Assembly: GCA_005888435.1 (NCBI GenBank)
Contig: VAXO01000021.1
Location: 1 to 53,229, forward strand
Direction of reading: 5' to 3'
Length of the DNA: 53,229 nucleotides
From: Actinomycetota bacterium
GTDB lineage: Bacteria > Actinomycetota > Thermoleophilia > Gaiellales > Gaiellaceae
The translations under genes were made by a program, and so were the position numbers. This document shows positions 38,407 to 48,017 of the stretch, piece by piece; position 1 is the first letter of the stretch; the number at the start of each line of letters is the position of its first letter. The notes under the pieces are model-generated. The model was not told the origin of the DNA. It did not search any database and saw only the letters and a program-made list of their open reading frames with translations.

Positions 38407-39753
38407 CTAGATCCTCACTCTGACGATCTTGCGGCCGAGGTCGCGGAGGGAACGGAAATCGCCCTCGGCCTGCGCTCGGATCAGGCGGCCGAAGCCGAAG
38501 TCCTGGCCCGGGATCGGGATCTCGTCGCCGGTGTCGTCGACGACCTGCACGAACAGGCCGGTCGGGGGGCCGCCCTTGTGCAGCTGGCCCGTCGAGTGGA
38601 GATAGCGCGGGCCGAGACCGTGCGTCACGACGCATCCTGTTTCACGCGCGCGCGAGATCAAGGGCTCTAGCTCGCCCTCGCGCATCGGGTCGATGAACGC
38701 CTGAATCGCGATGTAGTTCGGAGGCTCTGCCGACGCGAGCAGCTCGTCCAGCGACCCCTCCGCCTCGAGCAGGGGATCGTCGCCGGACTCGAGGACCTCC
38801 TTCGTCTTGTCCTTCGCCGCTTGGACATTCGGCTGGTCGAACGGATTGATCTGCAGGATCGAGCCGGCAACCGCGACCGCGAACTCCCAGCGGAAGAACT
38901 CGGCGCCGATCTCGAGCGGGTCGTCGAGCTCGACGTCGCCGCGCTGCCGGTCGAGCCCGTCAGGGCTCTCGCCGGGCGCCGGCACGAGGCCTTTCCCTTG
39001 CTTCCCCGTCGACTCCGCGATCAGCTGCTCGGCCCAGAGCCCGAAGCGGCCCTCGGTCTCCGTCAGGCAGACCTTGTCGCGCCCGGCCGCCCACCCCTCG
39101 CCCAGCTGGAGCCCAAGCTGTAGGCCCGGGCCCTGGTCGGCGCGGCATGCGTCCGCCATGCGGACCGCGCCGCCGAGGATGCGCTCGAGATCGAGCCCCA
39201 TCAGCGCAGCGGGAACGAGGCCGAACGGCGAAAGGGCCGAGTAACGGCCGCCGATCGTGGGCTCGCCGGGAAACACGCGCATCCCGCGCTCTTTCGCCCG
39301 TTGCTCGAGCTCGGAGCCCGGATCGGTGACGGCGACGAACCGGTCGCCCTTCCCCCCGGCCTGCTCCCAGTAGTAGTCGAAGTGCGAGCGGGTCTCGAGT
39401 GTCGTCCCGGACTTCGAGGAGACGACGAACATCGTCTGCTGCAGATCGAGGAGCTCCGCAGCGTGGCGCAGCATCGCGGGATGCGTGGTGTCGAGGACGT
39501 GCAGGCTCTTCACACCGAACGTGCGCTTGAGGACCTCCGGCGCGAGCGACGAGCCGCCCATCCCGAGCAGCACGAACGTCTCGAAGCGCGTGCGCGCGCC
39601 GTCGGCGAACTCGCGCAGCTCGCCGATCCGTTCCTCCATCCGCTTCGGCTCGTCGAGCCAGCCGAGCCACTTCTCCTCGCCGGAGTCGGTCCAGACCGTC
39701 GGGTCGCGTGACCAGATGCGCTCGACGAGCTCCTGGTGCGACGCGACGACCAC
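38407..39753 (-). CDS. pgi: Glucose-6-phosphate isomerase
   Basis: FVLLGMGGSSLAPEV, FVVSSKSGTTLET, GGRYSALSPFGLVPAALMG, INPFDQPNVQAAK. Confidence 0.92.
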   Translation of the reverse strand: MVVASHQELVERIWSRDPTVWTDSGEEKWLGWLDEPKRMEERIGELREFADGARTRFETFVLLGMGGSSLAPEVLKRTFGVKSLHVLDTTHPAMLRHAAELLDLQQTMFVVSSKSGTTLETRSHFDYYWEQAGGKGDRFVAVTDPGSELEQRAKERGMRVFPGEPTIGGRYSALSPFGLVPAALMGLDLERILGGAVRMADACRADQGPGLQLGLQLGEGWAAGRDKVCLTETEGRFGLWAEQLIAESTGKQGKGLVPAPGESPDGLDRQRGDVELDDPLEIGAEFFRWEFAVAVAGSILQINPFDQPNVQAAKDKTKEVLESGDDPLLEAEGSLDELLASAEPPNYIAIQAFIDPMREGELEPLISRARETGCVVTHGLGPRYLHSTGQLHKGGPPTGLFVQVVDDTGDEIPIPGQDFGFGRLIRAQAEGDFRSLRDLGRKIVRVRI

Positions 39754-40865
39754 TACGCCGGTGCGAGCTCGCCGCGCTTCGACTCGATGCCGTCGAGCAG
39801 CTCGTCGAACGAGTCCGAGAACTTCTGCACGCCTTCACGCTCGAGCGTGTCGGTGACGTCGTCGTAGTCGATCCCCGCCTGGCGCAGGTCGTCGAAGAGC
39901 TTGCGCGCCTCGTCGACATCCTGCGTCAGCGTCTCCGCGACTTTGCCGTGATCCTGGAACGCCTGGATCGTCTCCTCCGGCATCGTGTCCACCGTCGCGG
40001 GACCGATCAACTCCTCGACGTAGAGCACGTCGCGGTACTCCGGATTCTTCGTCGACGTCGACGCCCACAGGCAGCGCTGCTTCGTCGCGCCCTTCGCCTC
40101 GAGTGCCTCCCAGCGCGAGCCGCTGAACGTCTCGAGGTAGTTCTGGTACGCGAGCTTCGCATTCGCAATACCGAGCTTCCCGCGCAGCTGCAAAGCGTCG
40201 CCGCCAATCGCGTCGAGCCGCTTGTCGGTCTCAGTGTCGACGCGCGACACGAAAAAGCTCGCCACCGAGTGCACCTTGGCGGGGTCACCGCCGCCCTCGA
40301 CGAGGCGCTCGAGCCCGCCGATGTAGGCCTCCATCACTTCCTTGTGACGCTCCAGCGAGAAGATCAGTGTCACGTTGATGCTGCGGCCCGACGCGATCAT
40401 CTCCTCGATCGCGCCGATGCCCGCCTCGGTCGCGGGGATCTTCACGTAGAGGTTCGGCCGCTCGATCCACTCGTGCAGCCGCTTCGCCTCGGCGACGGTC
40501 GCCTCACGGTCCGCGGCGATCGTCGGATCGACCTCCCACGAGACGTACCCGTCGAGGCCGCGGCCTTCGTCCCAGACCTTGCGGAGCAGATCGCACGCCT
40601 CCGCGATGTCGTGCGACGAGAGCTGGAGGAAGATCTCCTTCGGGTCGGTCTCGCCCGACTCGAGGACCTCCTTCAGTTGCGCGTCGTAGCGATTCCCTTG
40701 CGAGATCGCCTTCTGGAAGATCGTCGGATTCGACGTGACGCCGACGACGGCGTCCTCGCGCATCATCCGCTCGAGCTCCCCCGTCTGAAGCAGGTCGCGC
40801 GACAGGTAGTCGATCCAGACGCTCTGGCCGAGCGCCGACAGCTTGTGCAGGTTCGAATCAGGCAT
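39753..40865 (-). CDS. tal: Transaldolase
   Basis: SVWIDYLSRDLLQTGELERMMREDAVVGVTSNPTIFQKAI, NLYVKIPATEAGIGAIEEMIASGRSINVTLIFSLERH. Confidence 0.96.
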   Translation of the reverse strand: MPDSNLHKLSALGQSVWIDYLSRDLLQTGELERMMREDAVVGVTSNPTIFQKAISQGNRYDAQLKEVLESGETDPKEIFLQLSSHDIAEACDLLRKVWDEGRGLDGYVSWEVDPTIAADREATVAEAKRLHEWIERPNLYVKIPATEAGIGAIEEMIASGRSINVTLIFSLERHKEVMEAYIGGLERLVEGGGDPAKVHSVASFFVSRVDTETDKRLDAIGGDALQLRGKLGIANAKLAYQNYLETFSGSRWEALEAKGATKQRCLWASTSTKNPEYRDVLYVEELIGPATVDTMPEETIQAFQDHGKVAETLTQDVDEARKLFDDLRQAGIDYDDVTDTLEREGVQKFSDSFDELLDGIESKRGELAPA

Positions 40866-41310
40866 TCGTCATCGCCCTTTCCATTTCCTCGATCTTCTTC
40901 AGCCTCTCCACATAACGCTCGCCGCCGTCGAAACGTGCCCGGAGGAATGTGTCGATCAGTTCACGAGCGAGTGATGGCCCGACCACCTCCGAGCCGAGGC
41001 AGAGGACGTTCATGTCGTCGTGTTCTACCCCCTGATGCGCGGAATAGACGTCGTGGCAGATCGCCGCGCGGATCCCGGGCAGCTTGCAAGCTGCCACTGA
41101 CGCGCCGACGCCGGAGCCGCACACGAGCACGCCGCGCTCTGCGTCGCCGTTCAGGATCGCCTCGCCGACCTCCCGCGACTTATCGGGATAGTCGATCCGC
41201 ACGACGTCGGTGTCGGTGCCGAGGTCGACAACCTCATGAGCCGCGAGCACCTCCAGGACAGCCTCACGGAGATGGACTCCGCGGTGATCGAAGGCGACCG
41301 CGACTTTCAC
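40858..41310 (-). CDS. rpiB: Ribose-5-phosphate isomerase B
   Basis: VAFDHRGVHLREAVLEVL...GVLVCGSGVGASVAACKLPGIRAAICHDVYSAHQGVEHDDMNVLCLG. Confidence 0.95.
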   Translation of the reverse strand: MKVAVAFDHRGVHLREAVLEVLAAHEVVDLGTDTDVVRIDYPDKSREVGEAILNGDAERGVLVCGSGVGASVAACKLPGIRAAICHDVYSAHQGVEHDDMNVLCLGSEVVGPSLARELIDTFLRARFDGGERYVERLKKIEEMERAMTNA

Positions 41311-41338
41311 AGCTGGACCGTACCTAGAATGGCCGGCG

Positions 41339-43183
41339 ATGGATGCCAAGCAGCTGCAGGAGCTCGGCCAGCAGTTCCGCGTCGACTCGATCCGCTGCGC
41401 AGCCGCCGCGAAGTCGGGCCATCCGACGTCCGGGATGTCGGCCGCCGACCTGATGGCGGTGCTCGTGGCGAACCACTACCGCTACGACTTCGGCGATCCG
41501 AAACGGGCCGAGAACGACCGCCTGATCTTCTCCAAGGGTCACGCCTCGACGCTGCTGTACGCGATCTTCCGCGCGACCGGCGCGATCAGCGACGAGGAGA
41601 TGCTCCAGTACCGTCAGTTCGGGAGCGTCCTCGAGGGACATCCGACCCCTCGCATCCCGTGGGTCGACGTCGCGACAGGATCCCTCGGACAAGGTCTCCC
41701 GCTGGGCGTCGGGATGGCTTTGGCGGGGAAGTATCTCGACCGGTTGCCGTACCGCGTGTGGGTGCTGAGCGGCGACAGCGAGATGGCCGAAGGATCGGTG
41801 TGGGAGGCGTTCGAACACGCTGCGCACTACGAGCTCGACAACCTGACAGCGATCCTCGACGTCAACCGGCTCGGGCAGCGCGGCGAGACGATGGTGGGCT
41901 GGGACGTCGACATCTACCGCGACCGCGCGCACGCGTTCGGCTGGGAGACGATCGAGGTGGACGGGCACGACGTCGAGGCCGTGGCCCGCGCGTACACGGA
42001 GGCGGCCGGGACGACCGGCAAGCCCACCGTCGTGATCGCGCGGACGATCAAGGGAAAAGGCGTGAAGGCCGTCGAGAACCAACCGGGTTGGCACGGCAAG
42101 GCCCTCGACAACCCCGACGAGGCAATCGCGGAGCTCGGCGGGCTCCGGAACATCCACGTCGACGTCGCACAGCCGGAGCCGGCCGAGGCGCACACGTTCC
42201 CCGGCGGCACGCTCGAGCTGCCGCGCTACGACGTCGGCGACGAGGTCGCCACGCGGAAGGCGTACGGCGAGGCGCTCGCCGCACTCGGCTCGGCCCGCGG
42301 CGACGTGGTCGCGCTCGACGGCGAGGTGAGCAACTCCACCTTCGCCGAGATCTTCGCGAAAGCGCACCCCGAGCGGTACTTCGAGATGTACATCGCCGAG
42401 CAGCAGCTGCTCGCTGCGGCCGTCGGCCTGAGCGCGCGCGGCTGGAACCCGTTCGCCTCGACGTTCGCCGCCTTCTTCTCGCGTGCGTACGACTTCATCC
42501 GCATGGCCGCGATCAGCCGCGCGAACCTGCGACTCGCCGGCTCGCATGCCGGCGTGTCGATCGGCGAAGACGGCCCGTCTCAGATGGCGCTCGAGGACAT
42601 CGCGTCCCTCCGCGCAGTGCATTCGAGCACGGTGCTGCAGCCGTGCGACGCGAACCAGACCGCCAAGCTGGTGGCAGCGATGGCGGACCTGAAGGGAATC
42701 GTCTTCCTGCGGACGCTGCGGCCGAACACGCCGGTGATCTACGACGCGGACGAGGACTTCGAGATCGGCGGGAGCCGCGTTCTGCGCTCGTCGGTGACGG
42801 ATGACGTCACCGTCGTCGCGTCGGGCGTCACCGTGCACGAGGCGATCAAGGCTGCAGAGACGCTTGCCGACGAGGACATCGGTGTCCGCGTGATCGACCT
42901 CTACTCGATCAAGCCGATCGACGTCGAGGCGCTGCATGCCGCGGCCGAGGCGACGGGGCGGATCATCACCGTCGAGGATCACTACCCCGAAGGCGGTGTG
43001 GGCGATGCCGTCCTCGCGGCGCTGGCCGAAAGCGGCGCCGAGGCCCGCGTCGTGAAGCTGGCCGTCGACGACATGCCGCACTCCGGAAAGTCGGCTGAGC
43101 TGCTGGCCGCCTTCGGCATCGACGCCGACGGCATCGCGAGCACGGCTCGTCAGCTTGTCCGAGAGCCGATAGCCACTTCGTAA
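41339..43183 (+). CDS. tkt: Transketolase
   Basis: AAKSGHPTSGMSAADLMAVL, ATGSLGQGLPLGVGMALAGKYLDRLPYRVWVLSGDSEMAEGSVWEA, GVSIGEDGPSQMALEDIA. Confidence 0.96.
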   Translation: MDAKQLQELGQQFRVDSIRCAAAAKSGHPTSGMSAADLMAVLVANHYRYDFGDPKRAENDRLIFSKGHASTLLYAIFRATGAISDEEMLQYRQFGSVLEGHPTPRIPWVDVATGSLGQGLPLGVGMALAGKYLDRLPYRVWVLSGDSEMAEGSVWEAFEHAAHYELDNLTAILDVNRLGQRGETMVGWDVDIYRDRAHAFGWETIEVDGHDVEAVARAYTEAAGTTGKPTVVIARTIKGKGVKAVENQPGWHGKALDNPDEAIAELGGLRNIHVDVAQPEPAEAHTFPGGTLELPRYDVGDEVATRKAYGEALAALGSARGDVVALDGEVSNSTFAEIFAKAHPERYFEMYIAEQQLLAAAVGLSARGWNPFASTFAAFFSRAYDFIRMAAISRANLRLAGSHAGVSIGEDGPSQMALEDIASLRAVHSSTVLQPCDANQTAKLVAAMADLKGIVFLRTLRPNTPVIYDADEDFEIGGSRVLRSSVTDDVTVVASGVTVHEAIKAAETLADEDIGVRVIDLYSIKPIDVEALHAAAEATGRIITVEDHYPEGGVGDAVLAALAESGAEARVVKLAVDDMPHSGKSAELLAAFGIDADGIASTARQLVREPIATS

Positions 43184-43206
43184 CGAAGTCGTCGTACGCG
43201 GCGCCG

Positions 43207-44553
43207 TTAAGACGTCGCCTGGCGAGAGCCGATCGCGGCGTCGTAAAGCTCTTTGTGCCGCTCGCGCGCGGCGCGATATGCGTCTGCACGTTCGCGGCGA
43301 GGCTCGATCACACGGCCGAGCGCTCCGGGCGGGGGCGCCTCCCCGAGCCGCTCGAGCGCGGCGACGGCCGCGCCGCGCAGAGACGCCTCCTTGACGCCCG
43401 ATGTCGTGACGGGGCGACCGAGTGCGTCGGCCATGATCTGCAGCCAGTCGTCGTCCTTCAGCAGTGAGCCGCCGGTCGCGACGATCTCCTCCACCTCCGG
43501 CATCAGGTCGGCGACTCTTGCGAACGTGAACGCGACGCCCTCGAGCGCCGCCTGACGAATGTCGAGGGCTGTCGTCTGGAACGTGAGGCCCTCGACCGCG
43601 CCTTTCGCGTGCTGGTGCCAACCGGGGCTGCGCTCGCCGCCGAGCAGCGCGAGAAACGTCAGTCCGTGTGTGTCGGGATCGCGATCGCCGAGCGACCCGT
43701 CCGCATCCTGCAACGTCTGCTCGAGCCAGTGCACGAGGCTGCCGCCGTCCGAGAGCGAGCCGCCCTCGACGACGCGCCGCTCGTCGACCCAGTGGATGAA
43801 GAGGCCAGGCCGTGCGTGCGCCTGCGCCGTCTCGTAGACCGTGCGGAAAGCCCCCGAGGTGCCGATCATCAGCGCCGCGCGCTCGCGCGTCACGCAACCC
43901 GCACCGACGTTCGAGCAGGCGCCGTCGAGGAGCGCGGGGTACCAACCCTCGACAGCCTCGTCGGAGAGCTCCGGCAGCTGACCCGCATCGAGGCCGAGCA
44001 TCGCCAGCAGCTCCTGGTCCCACGCGCGCGCGTGTAAATCGAAGAGGCCGGTCGCCGACGCCATCGACGTGCTGGCCGCGACCGGCCGCCCGAGAAACGC
44101 GGCGTAGAGGTAGTCGCAGATCGACACGAAGCTGTGTGTCGACCGCCAGACCTCCGGCTGCTCGCTGGCGAGCCACGCGAGCTTGGCGGGCCAGTAGCTC
44201 GTGTGGATGTGACAGCCGGTGCGTGCGTGAACGGCATCCGCGTCCACACGGCGAGACAGCCAGTCGGCGGCGTCCGCGGAGCGCGTGTCGCGCCACCCGA
44301 GGATGGGTGTCAGCGGCCGCCCGTGCTCGTCGAGGGCCAGCAGGCTGTGCCCGAAGCAGGACCCGCCGACGGCGTCGTACTCCTCTCCTCCAACCGCCTC
44401 GTCGACGGCCTCGCGCACGAGCTCGACAATGCGCGCAGGGTCGTTCTCGCCGGCATATTTGCGCTGAGCAGGCTCGAGCTCCTGCGCGTCGGCGTCGAAG
44501 ACCTGCGCCCGGACCGAGGACGTCCCGACGTCGAGTGCGAGCACGCGCGTCAC
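43207..44553 (-). CDS. FGGY-family carbohydrate kinase (gluconokinase/xylulokinase-like)
   Basis: VLALDVGTSSVRAQVFD, PILGWRDTRSADAADWL, IMADALGRPVTTSGVKEASLRGAAVAALERLG; PPP context. Confidence 0.88.
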   Translation of the reverse strand: MTRVLALDVGTSSVRAQVFDADAQELEPAQRKYAGENDPARIVELVREAVDEAVGGEEYDAVGGSCFGHSLLALDEHGRPLTPILGWRDTRSADAADWLSRRVDADAVHARTGCHIHTSYWPAKLAWLASEQPEVWRSTHSFVSICDYLYAAFLGRPVAASTSMASATGLFDLHARAWDQELLAMLGLDAGQLPELSDEAVEGWYPALLDGACSNVGAGCVTRERAALMIGTSGAFRTVYETAQAHARPGLFIHWVDERRVVEGGSLSDGGSLVHWLEQTLQDADGSLGDRDPDTHGLTFLALLGGERSPGWHQHAKGAVEGLTFQTTALDIRQAALEGVAFTFARVADLMPEVEEIVATGGSLLKDDDWLQIMADALGRPVTTSGVKEASLRGAAVAALERLGEAPPPGALGRVIEPRRERADAYRAARERHKELYDAAIGSRQATS

Positions 44554-44573
44554 GAGCCGTACCCTTACAGCCC

Positions 44574-46457
44574 ATGGCCGTGCTGATTGCCTCCAACCTG
44601 CGCAAGGAGCTGAGCGGCGACCCGCTTTTCGACGGCGTCTCGTTCAAGGTCGAGCGCCGCGACCGTGTCGCCCTCTCCGGCCCGAACGGCGCCGGCAAGA
44701 CGACGCTCCTCCGCGCGCTGATGGGGGAGACGAGCCTGCAGGGCGGCGACCTTGCGTTCCAGAAAGGCACCCGCATCGCACTGCACGACCAGCGGCCGCC
44801 GCTCGAGCGCGGGCTGAGCCTGCGCGAGTACGTCCTCTCCGGCGCATCCGACTTGCTCGCGCTCGAGGACGAGCTCAGGCGGCTCGAACAGGCGATGGCG
44901 CAGGGCGATCACGCCGACGCGACGATGCGCCGCTACGGCGAGGCGCAGGCGCGGCTCGAGCATGCGGGAGGCTACGACTGGCGCGAGCGCGCGACGGCGG
45001 TGCTGCGGGGCCTCGGCTTCGGCGACGAGGACCTCGACCGCCGGCTGGAGACGTTCTCCGGCGGCGAGCTGACACGTGCCTCGCTTGCGCGTGCGCTCGG
45101 CGGCGACCCCGACCTGCTGTTGCTCGACGAGCCCACGAACCACCTCGACGTCGAGAGCCTCGAGTGGCTGGAGCGCGAGCTGCAGTCGCTCGACGCAGGC
45201 ATTCTGATCGTCGCGCACGACCGCTGGTTCCTCGAGGCCGTGGCGAACGCGGTGCTCGAGCTCGACGCAGGCCGCTCGACGTATTTCGCCGGCCCCTGGC
45301 ACGAGTGGCGGATCGAGAAGGCCGCGCGGCTGCACGCGGCGTCGAAGACGGCCGACCGGATCGGCGCCGACATCGAGCGGCTCGAGCGCTTCGTCGCCCG
45401 CTTCCGCGCGTCCACCGAGAAGATGGCGCGCAAGGCGCAGGTGAAGATGCGCCAGATCGAGCGCTACAAGCAGGAGCGGTCGAAAGCAACCGACCAGATC
45501 GAGCTGCTCACGCGCAGGAGCAAGAAGCTCGGTTTCGAGTTCCTGAAGCCGCCTCGGAGCGGACGCACCGTCGTCGAAGCCGACGGGCTCACGGTGCAGA
45601 TCGGCGACCGCGTCCTGCTCGACGACGTGTCCTTTGCGATCGAGCGAGGCGAGCACGTCGCGCTCGTCGGGCCGAACGGATCCGGCAAGACGACGCTGCT
45701 CGAGACGATCCTCGAGAAGCGCGAGGTGCAGGGCGGCTCGGTCCGGCTCGGCCACGGCGTCGAGGCGGCGTACTTCTCGCAGCAGGAGATGGAGCTCGAC
45801 ACGCGTGGGTCGGTGCTGCAGTGCGTGCAGCGCGCCACCGGCCTGCAGCGGCCCGACGCGCAGAAGCTGCTCGGCCGGTTTCTCTTCTCCGGCTGGGGCG
45901 AGCACGAGAAGCCGGTCGTCGCGCTCTCGGGCGGCGAGCGCCGCCGCCTCGCCCTCGCAATCGTCGTCGCTTCGGGCGCGAACCTCCTCGTCGTGGACGA
46001 GCCGACGAACCATCTCGACCTCGAAAGCCGAGAGGCGCTCGAGGCCGCGCTCGAGGCATTCCCGGGAACTGTCCTGCTCGTCTCCCACGACCGGGCCTTG
46101 CTCGACGCGGCCGCGCAGCGCACCCTCGCGGTCGAGGACTTGCACCTCAACTCGTACGACGGCGGCTGGGCGGATTACGTGCGCGAGCGCGAAGCGCGTT
46201 CGGCACCGCCGCCCGCGGCCGAGCCGAAACCGGCCAAGCCGCCGAAGCAGCGCGCACCGCGCAAGCCGGCGCCGTCCGAGCTCGAGCGCATCGAAGCGCA
46301 GATCGCGGCGCGCGAGTCGATCGTCGCCGACCTCGAACGGCGCCTGGCCGATGACTGGAACGACGTGGAGACGCTCGCAGCGCACCGCCAGGCACGGGAC
46401 GAGCTGCAGGCACTGCTGCAGCGATGGGAGACGGCATTCGAGCGGGCTCAGACATGA
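44574..46457 (+). CDS. ABC-F family ATPase
   Basis: Two ATPase domains: GPNGAGKTT / FSGGELTRASLARALGGDPDLLLLDEPTNHLD and GPNGSGKTT / LSGGERRRLALAIVVASGANLLVVDEPTNHLD. Confidence 0.95.
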   Translation: MAVLIASNLRKELSGDPLFDGVSFKVERRDRVALSGPNGAGKTTLLRALMGETSLQGGDLAFQKGTRIALHDQRPPLERGLSLREYVLSGASDLLALEDELRRLEQAMAQGDHADATMRRYGEAQARLEHAGGYDWRERATAVLRGLGFGDEDLDRRLETFSGGELTRASLARALGGDPDLLLLDEPTNHLDVESLEWLERELQSLDAGILIVAHDRWFLEAVANAVLELDAGRSTYFAGPWHEWRIEKAARLHAASKTADRIGADIERLERFVARFRASTEKMARKAQVKMRQIERYKQERSKATDQIELLTRRSKKLGFEFLKPPRSGRTVVEADGLTVQIGDRVLLDDVSFAIERGEHVALVGPNGSGKTTLLETILEKREVQGGSVRLGHGVEAAYFSQQEMELDTRGSVLQCVQRATGLQRPDAQKLLGRFLFSGWGEHEKPVVALSGGERRRLALAIVVASGANLLVVDEPTNHLDLESREALEAALEAFPGTVLLVSHDRALLDAAAQRTLAVEDLHLNSYDGGWADYVREREARSAPPPAAEPKPAKPPKQRAPRKPAPSELERIEAQIAARESIVADLERRLADDWNDVETLAAHRQARDELQALLQRWETAFERAQT

Positions 46458-46810
46458 CCGAGCGAACGCCGACGCCGACCCCTCCGGAGGTCGGCCGCTG
46501 GACCGGGATGGGCGAGGCGCTCGGCCGCTTCGCCCTCCAGACGCTCGTGGCAATCGTGGTGGTGGGCGTGATCGGCGCACTCGTCGCTTGGGGGACCGGT
46601 CACGACATCGCCGGCGGAATGGCGGGCGCGTACTACATCGTCGGCGCGGGCCTCTTCGTAGTCGGGATGTTCCCGACCGGCGGCTACTCGACGTTCCGCG
46701 GAACGATCACGCGGCGAAAGCCGACGGGCGCGCGGCAGGAGGCGCACTTCCTGATGGGGATCCTGTTGATCGCGGTCGGCGTGCTGTTCGACCTGACGCG
46801 CCCGTTCTAA
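46454..46810 (+). CDS. Small multi-pass membrane protein
   Basis: Hydrophobic 118-aa ORF; ATGA overlap with abcF. Confidence 0.75.
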   Translation: MTERTPTPTPPEVGRWTGMGEALGRFALQTLVAIVVVGVIGALVAWGTGHDIAGGMAGAYYIVGAGLFVVGMFPTGGYSTFRGTITRRKPTGARQEAHFLMGILLIAVGVLFDLTRPF

Positions 46811-46822
46811 GAGCGAAAGGCT

Positions 46823-46851
46823 GGGGTCAGACCCCTTTGGGGTCAGACCCC
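46823..46851. repeat. Two direct copies of GGGGTCAGACCCC separated by TTT
   Basis: Copies at 46823-46835 and 46839-46851 after GAAAGGCT; overlaps the C-terminus of 46827..47408. Confidence 0.92.
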
Positions 46852-47408
46852 AGTGTCGCTATCAGCGCTTCGGCGACCACCTTCAGCGGCCGCCCCGAGA
46901 TCTGGCTCGCTTTGCGGAGACGCGCGAACGCGTCTTGTTCGGACAGACCCTCCTTCGCCATCAGGAGACCCTTGGCGCGCTCGATCGCCTTGCGCGCGGC
47001 AAGCGCCTCTGCGAGCGACTCCGCCTCTTCGCGCAGCGCCGTCAGCTCCTCGTGCCGGGCCCGGGCCGTGCGAATAGCGGGCAGCAAGTCCTGCTCGCGG
47101 AAGGGCTTGACGAGGTAGCCGAAGACGCCGGCTTCGGCTGCGCGCTGAACCAGCTCGTCCTGGCCGTAGGCGGTGAGCATCACGATCGGGATCGGACGCT
47201 CGTCGAGGATCCGCCTGGCGGCCTCGATGCCGTCGAGCTTCGGCATCTTGACGTCGAGCACGGCCACGTCCGGCTGCTCCGATCTCGCGAGGGCGACGGC
47301 CTCCTCCCCGTCGCGGGCCTCCGCACAGACCTCGAAGCCGGCCCGCTCCAGCAGAGCCCTCAGATCGAGCCGGATGATCGTCTCGTCTTCGGCAACCAGG
47401 ATCCTCAT
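46827..47408 (-). CDS. ANTAR-domain response regulator
   Basis: MRILVAEDETIIRLDLRALLERAGF...VLDVKMPKLDGIEAA...AYLVKPF-like receiver; ALAARKAIERAKGLLMAKEGLSEQDAFARLRKASQ ANTAR. Confidence 0.93.
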   Translation of the reverse strand: MRILVAEDETIIRLDLRALLERAGFEVCAEARDGEEAVALARSEQPDVAVLDVKMPKLDGIEAARRILDERPIPIVMLTAYGQDELVQRAAEAGVFGYLVKPFREQDLLPAIRTARARHEELTALREEAESLAEALAARKAIERAKGLLMAKEGLSEQDAFARLRKASQISGRPLKVVAEALIATLGSDPKGV

Positions 47409-47491
47409 CTGTGGGTGAGTTTTGTCGAAAACGCTCGGCCGAGGGATGGCGGCGGCTCGGACGGCGGGCGATGGTGGAGGTGCGGCCACCG

Positions 47492-47890
47492 ATGTCTGAA
47501 TCGGATTTCACCCCCAAACCCCAGTCCCTCGTCTTCCGAGTAGAGATCTCGGCGGAACAGGCGAACGCGCTTGCCCCCCTCCTGAGCGGGGTGGCGCTGC
47601 CGGCGGTACCCGCTCCGGTCTCGGAGGAAGCGGTCGACGCGCGGGTCCTCGAGCTGAGGCAGCGCGAGAGCGAGCTGGAGCTGCGCGAGGCGGAGTTCGA
47701 CGCGGACGTGGAGCTGCGCGAGGACCGGATCGAGCGCTGGCGCACGGAGCTGGAAGAGCTCGAGCAGACGCTGGACCGGCGCGAGCGCGACCTCGTGAGC
47801 TACGTCGATCAGCTGCAGGGAGCCATGTCCGGCTCCGGCAACGACGCCTGGTGGCAGCGGCCCGCCGGCGGCGACGGCGGCGTTTACTAA
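47492..47890 (+). CDS. Small acidic coiled-coil protein of unknown function
   Basis: MSESDFTPKPQSLVFRVEISAEQANALAPLL...RQRESELELREAEFDADVELREDRIERWRTELEELEQTLDRRERDLVSYVDQLQ; GTGGAGGTG SD. Confidence 0.7.
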   Translation: MSESDFTPKPQSLVFRVEISAEQANALAPLLSGVALPAVPAPVSEEAVDARVLELRQRESELELREAEFDADVELREDRIERWRTELEELEQTLDRRERDLVSYVDQLQGAMSGSGNDAWWQRPAGGDGGVY

Positions 47891-47892
47891 CT

Positions 47893-47919
47893 CGGCGAAG
47901 CTGCGCTTCGCCGGTTTTT
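47893..47919 (+). terminator. Rho-independent terminator
   Basis: CGGCGAAGC-TGC-GCTTCGCCG followed by GTTTTT, 3 nt after stop of 47492..47890. Confidence 0.88.
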
Positions 47920-48017
47920 GAGGTACTGCGCGTCGCGCTGGCTTACGCGACGGCTTCTTTCTGGTCGTCACTCATTTGGGGGATGCCTGCGTTCGTGCTA
48001 CGTGGTGCAATCGCGGC

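Noticed and set aside
41324-44776. 1150-aa minus-strand ORF spanning tkt and the FGGY kinase
   Set aside because: Antisense/out-of-frame to two well-identified enzymes; Arg/Val/Asp/His-rich composition typical of high-GC shadow ORFs.
47405-47971. 188-aa minus ORF beginning MTTRKKPSRKPARRAVPQKPAKRSF (histone-like Lys-rich start)
   Set aside because: Passes through a + strand terminator and lies wholly antisense to the coiled-coil gene with a good SD; the basic N-terminus is probably coincidental, though worth a conservation check.
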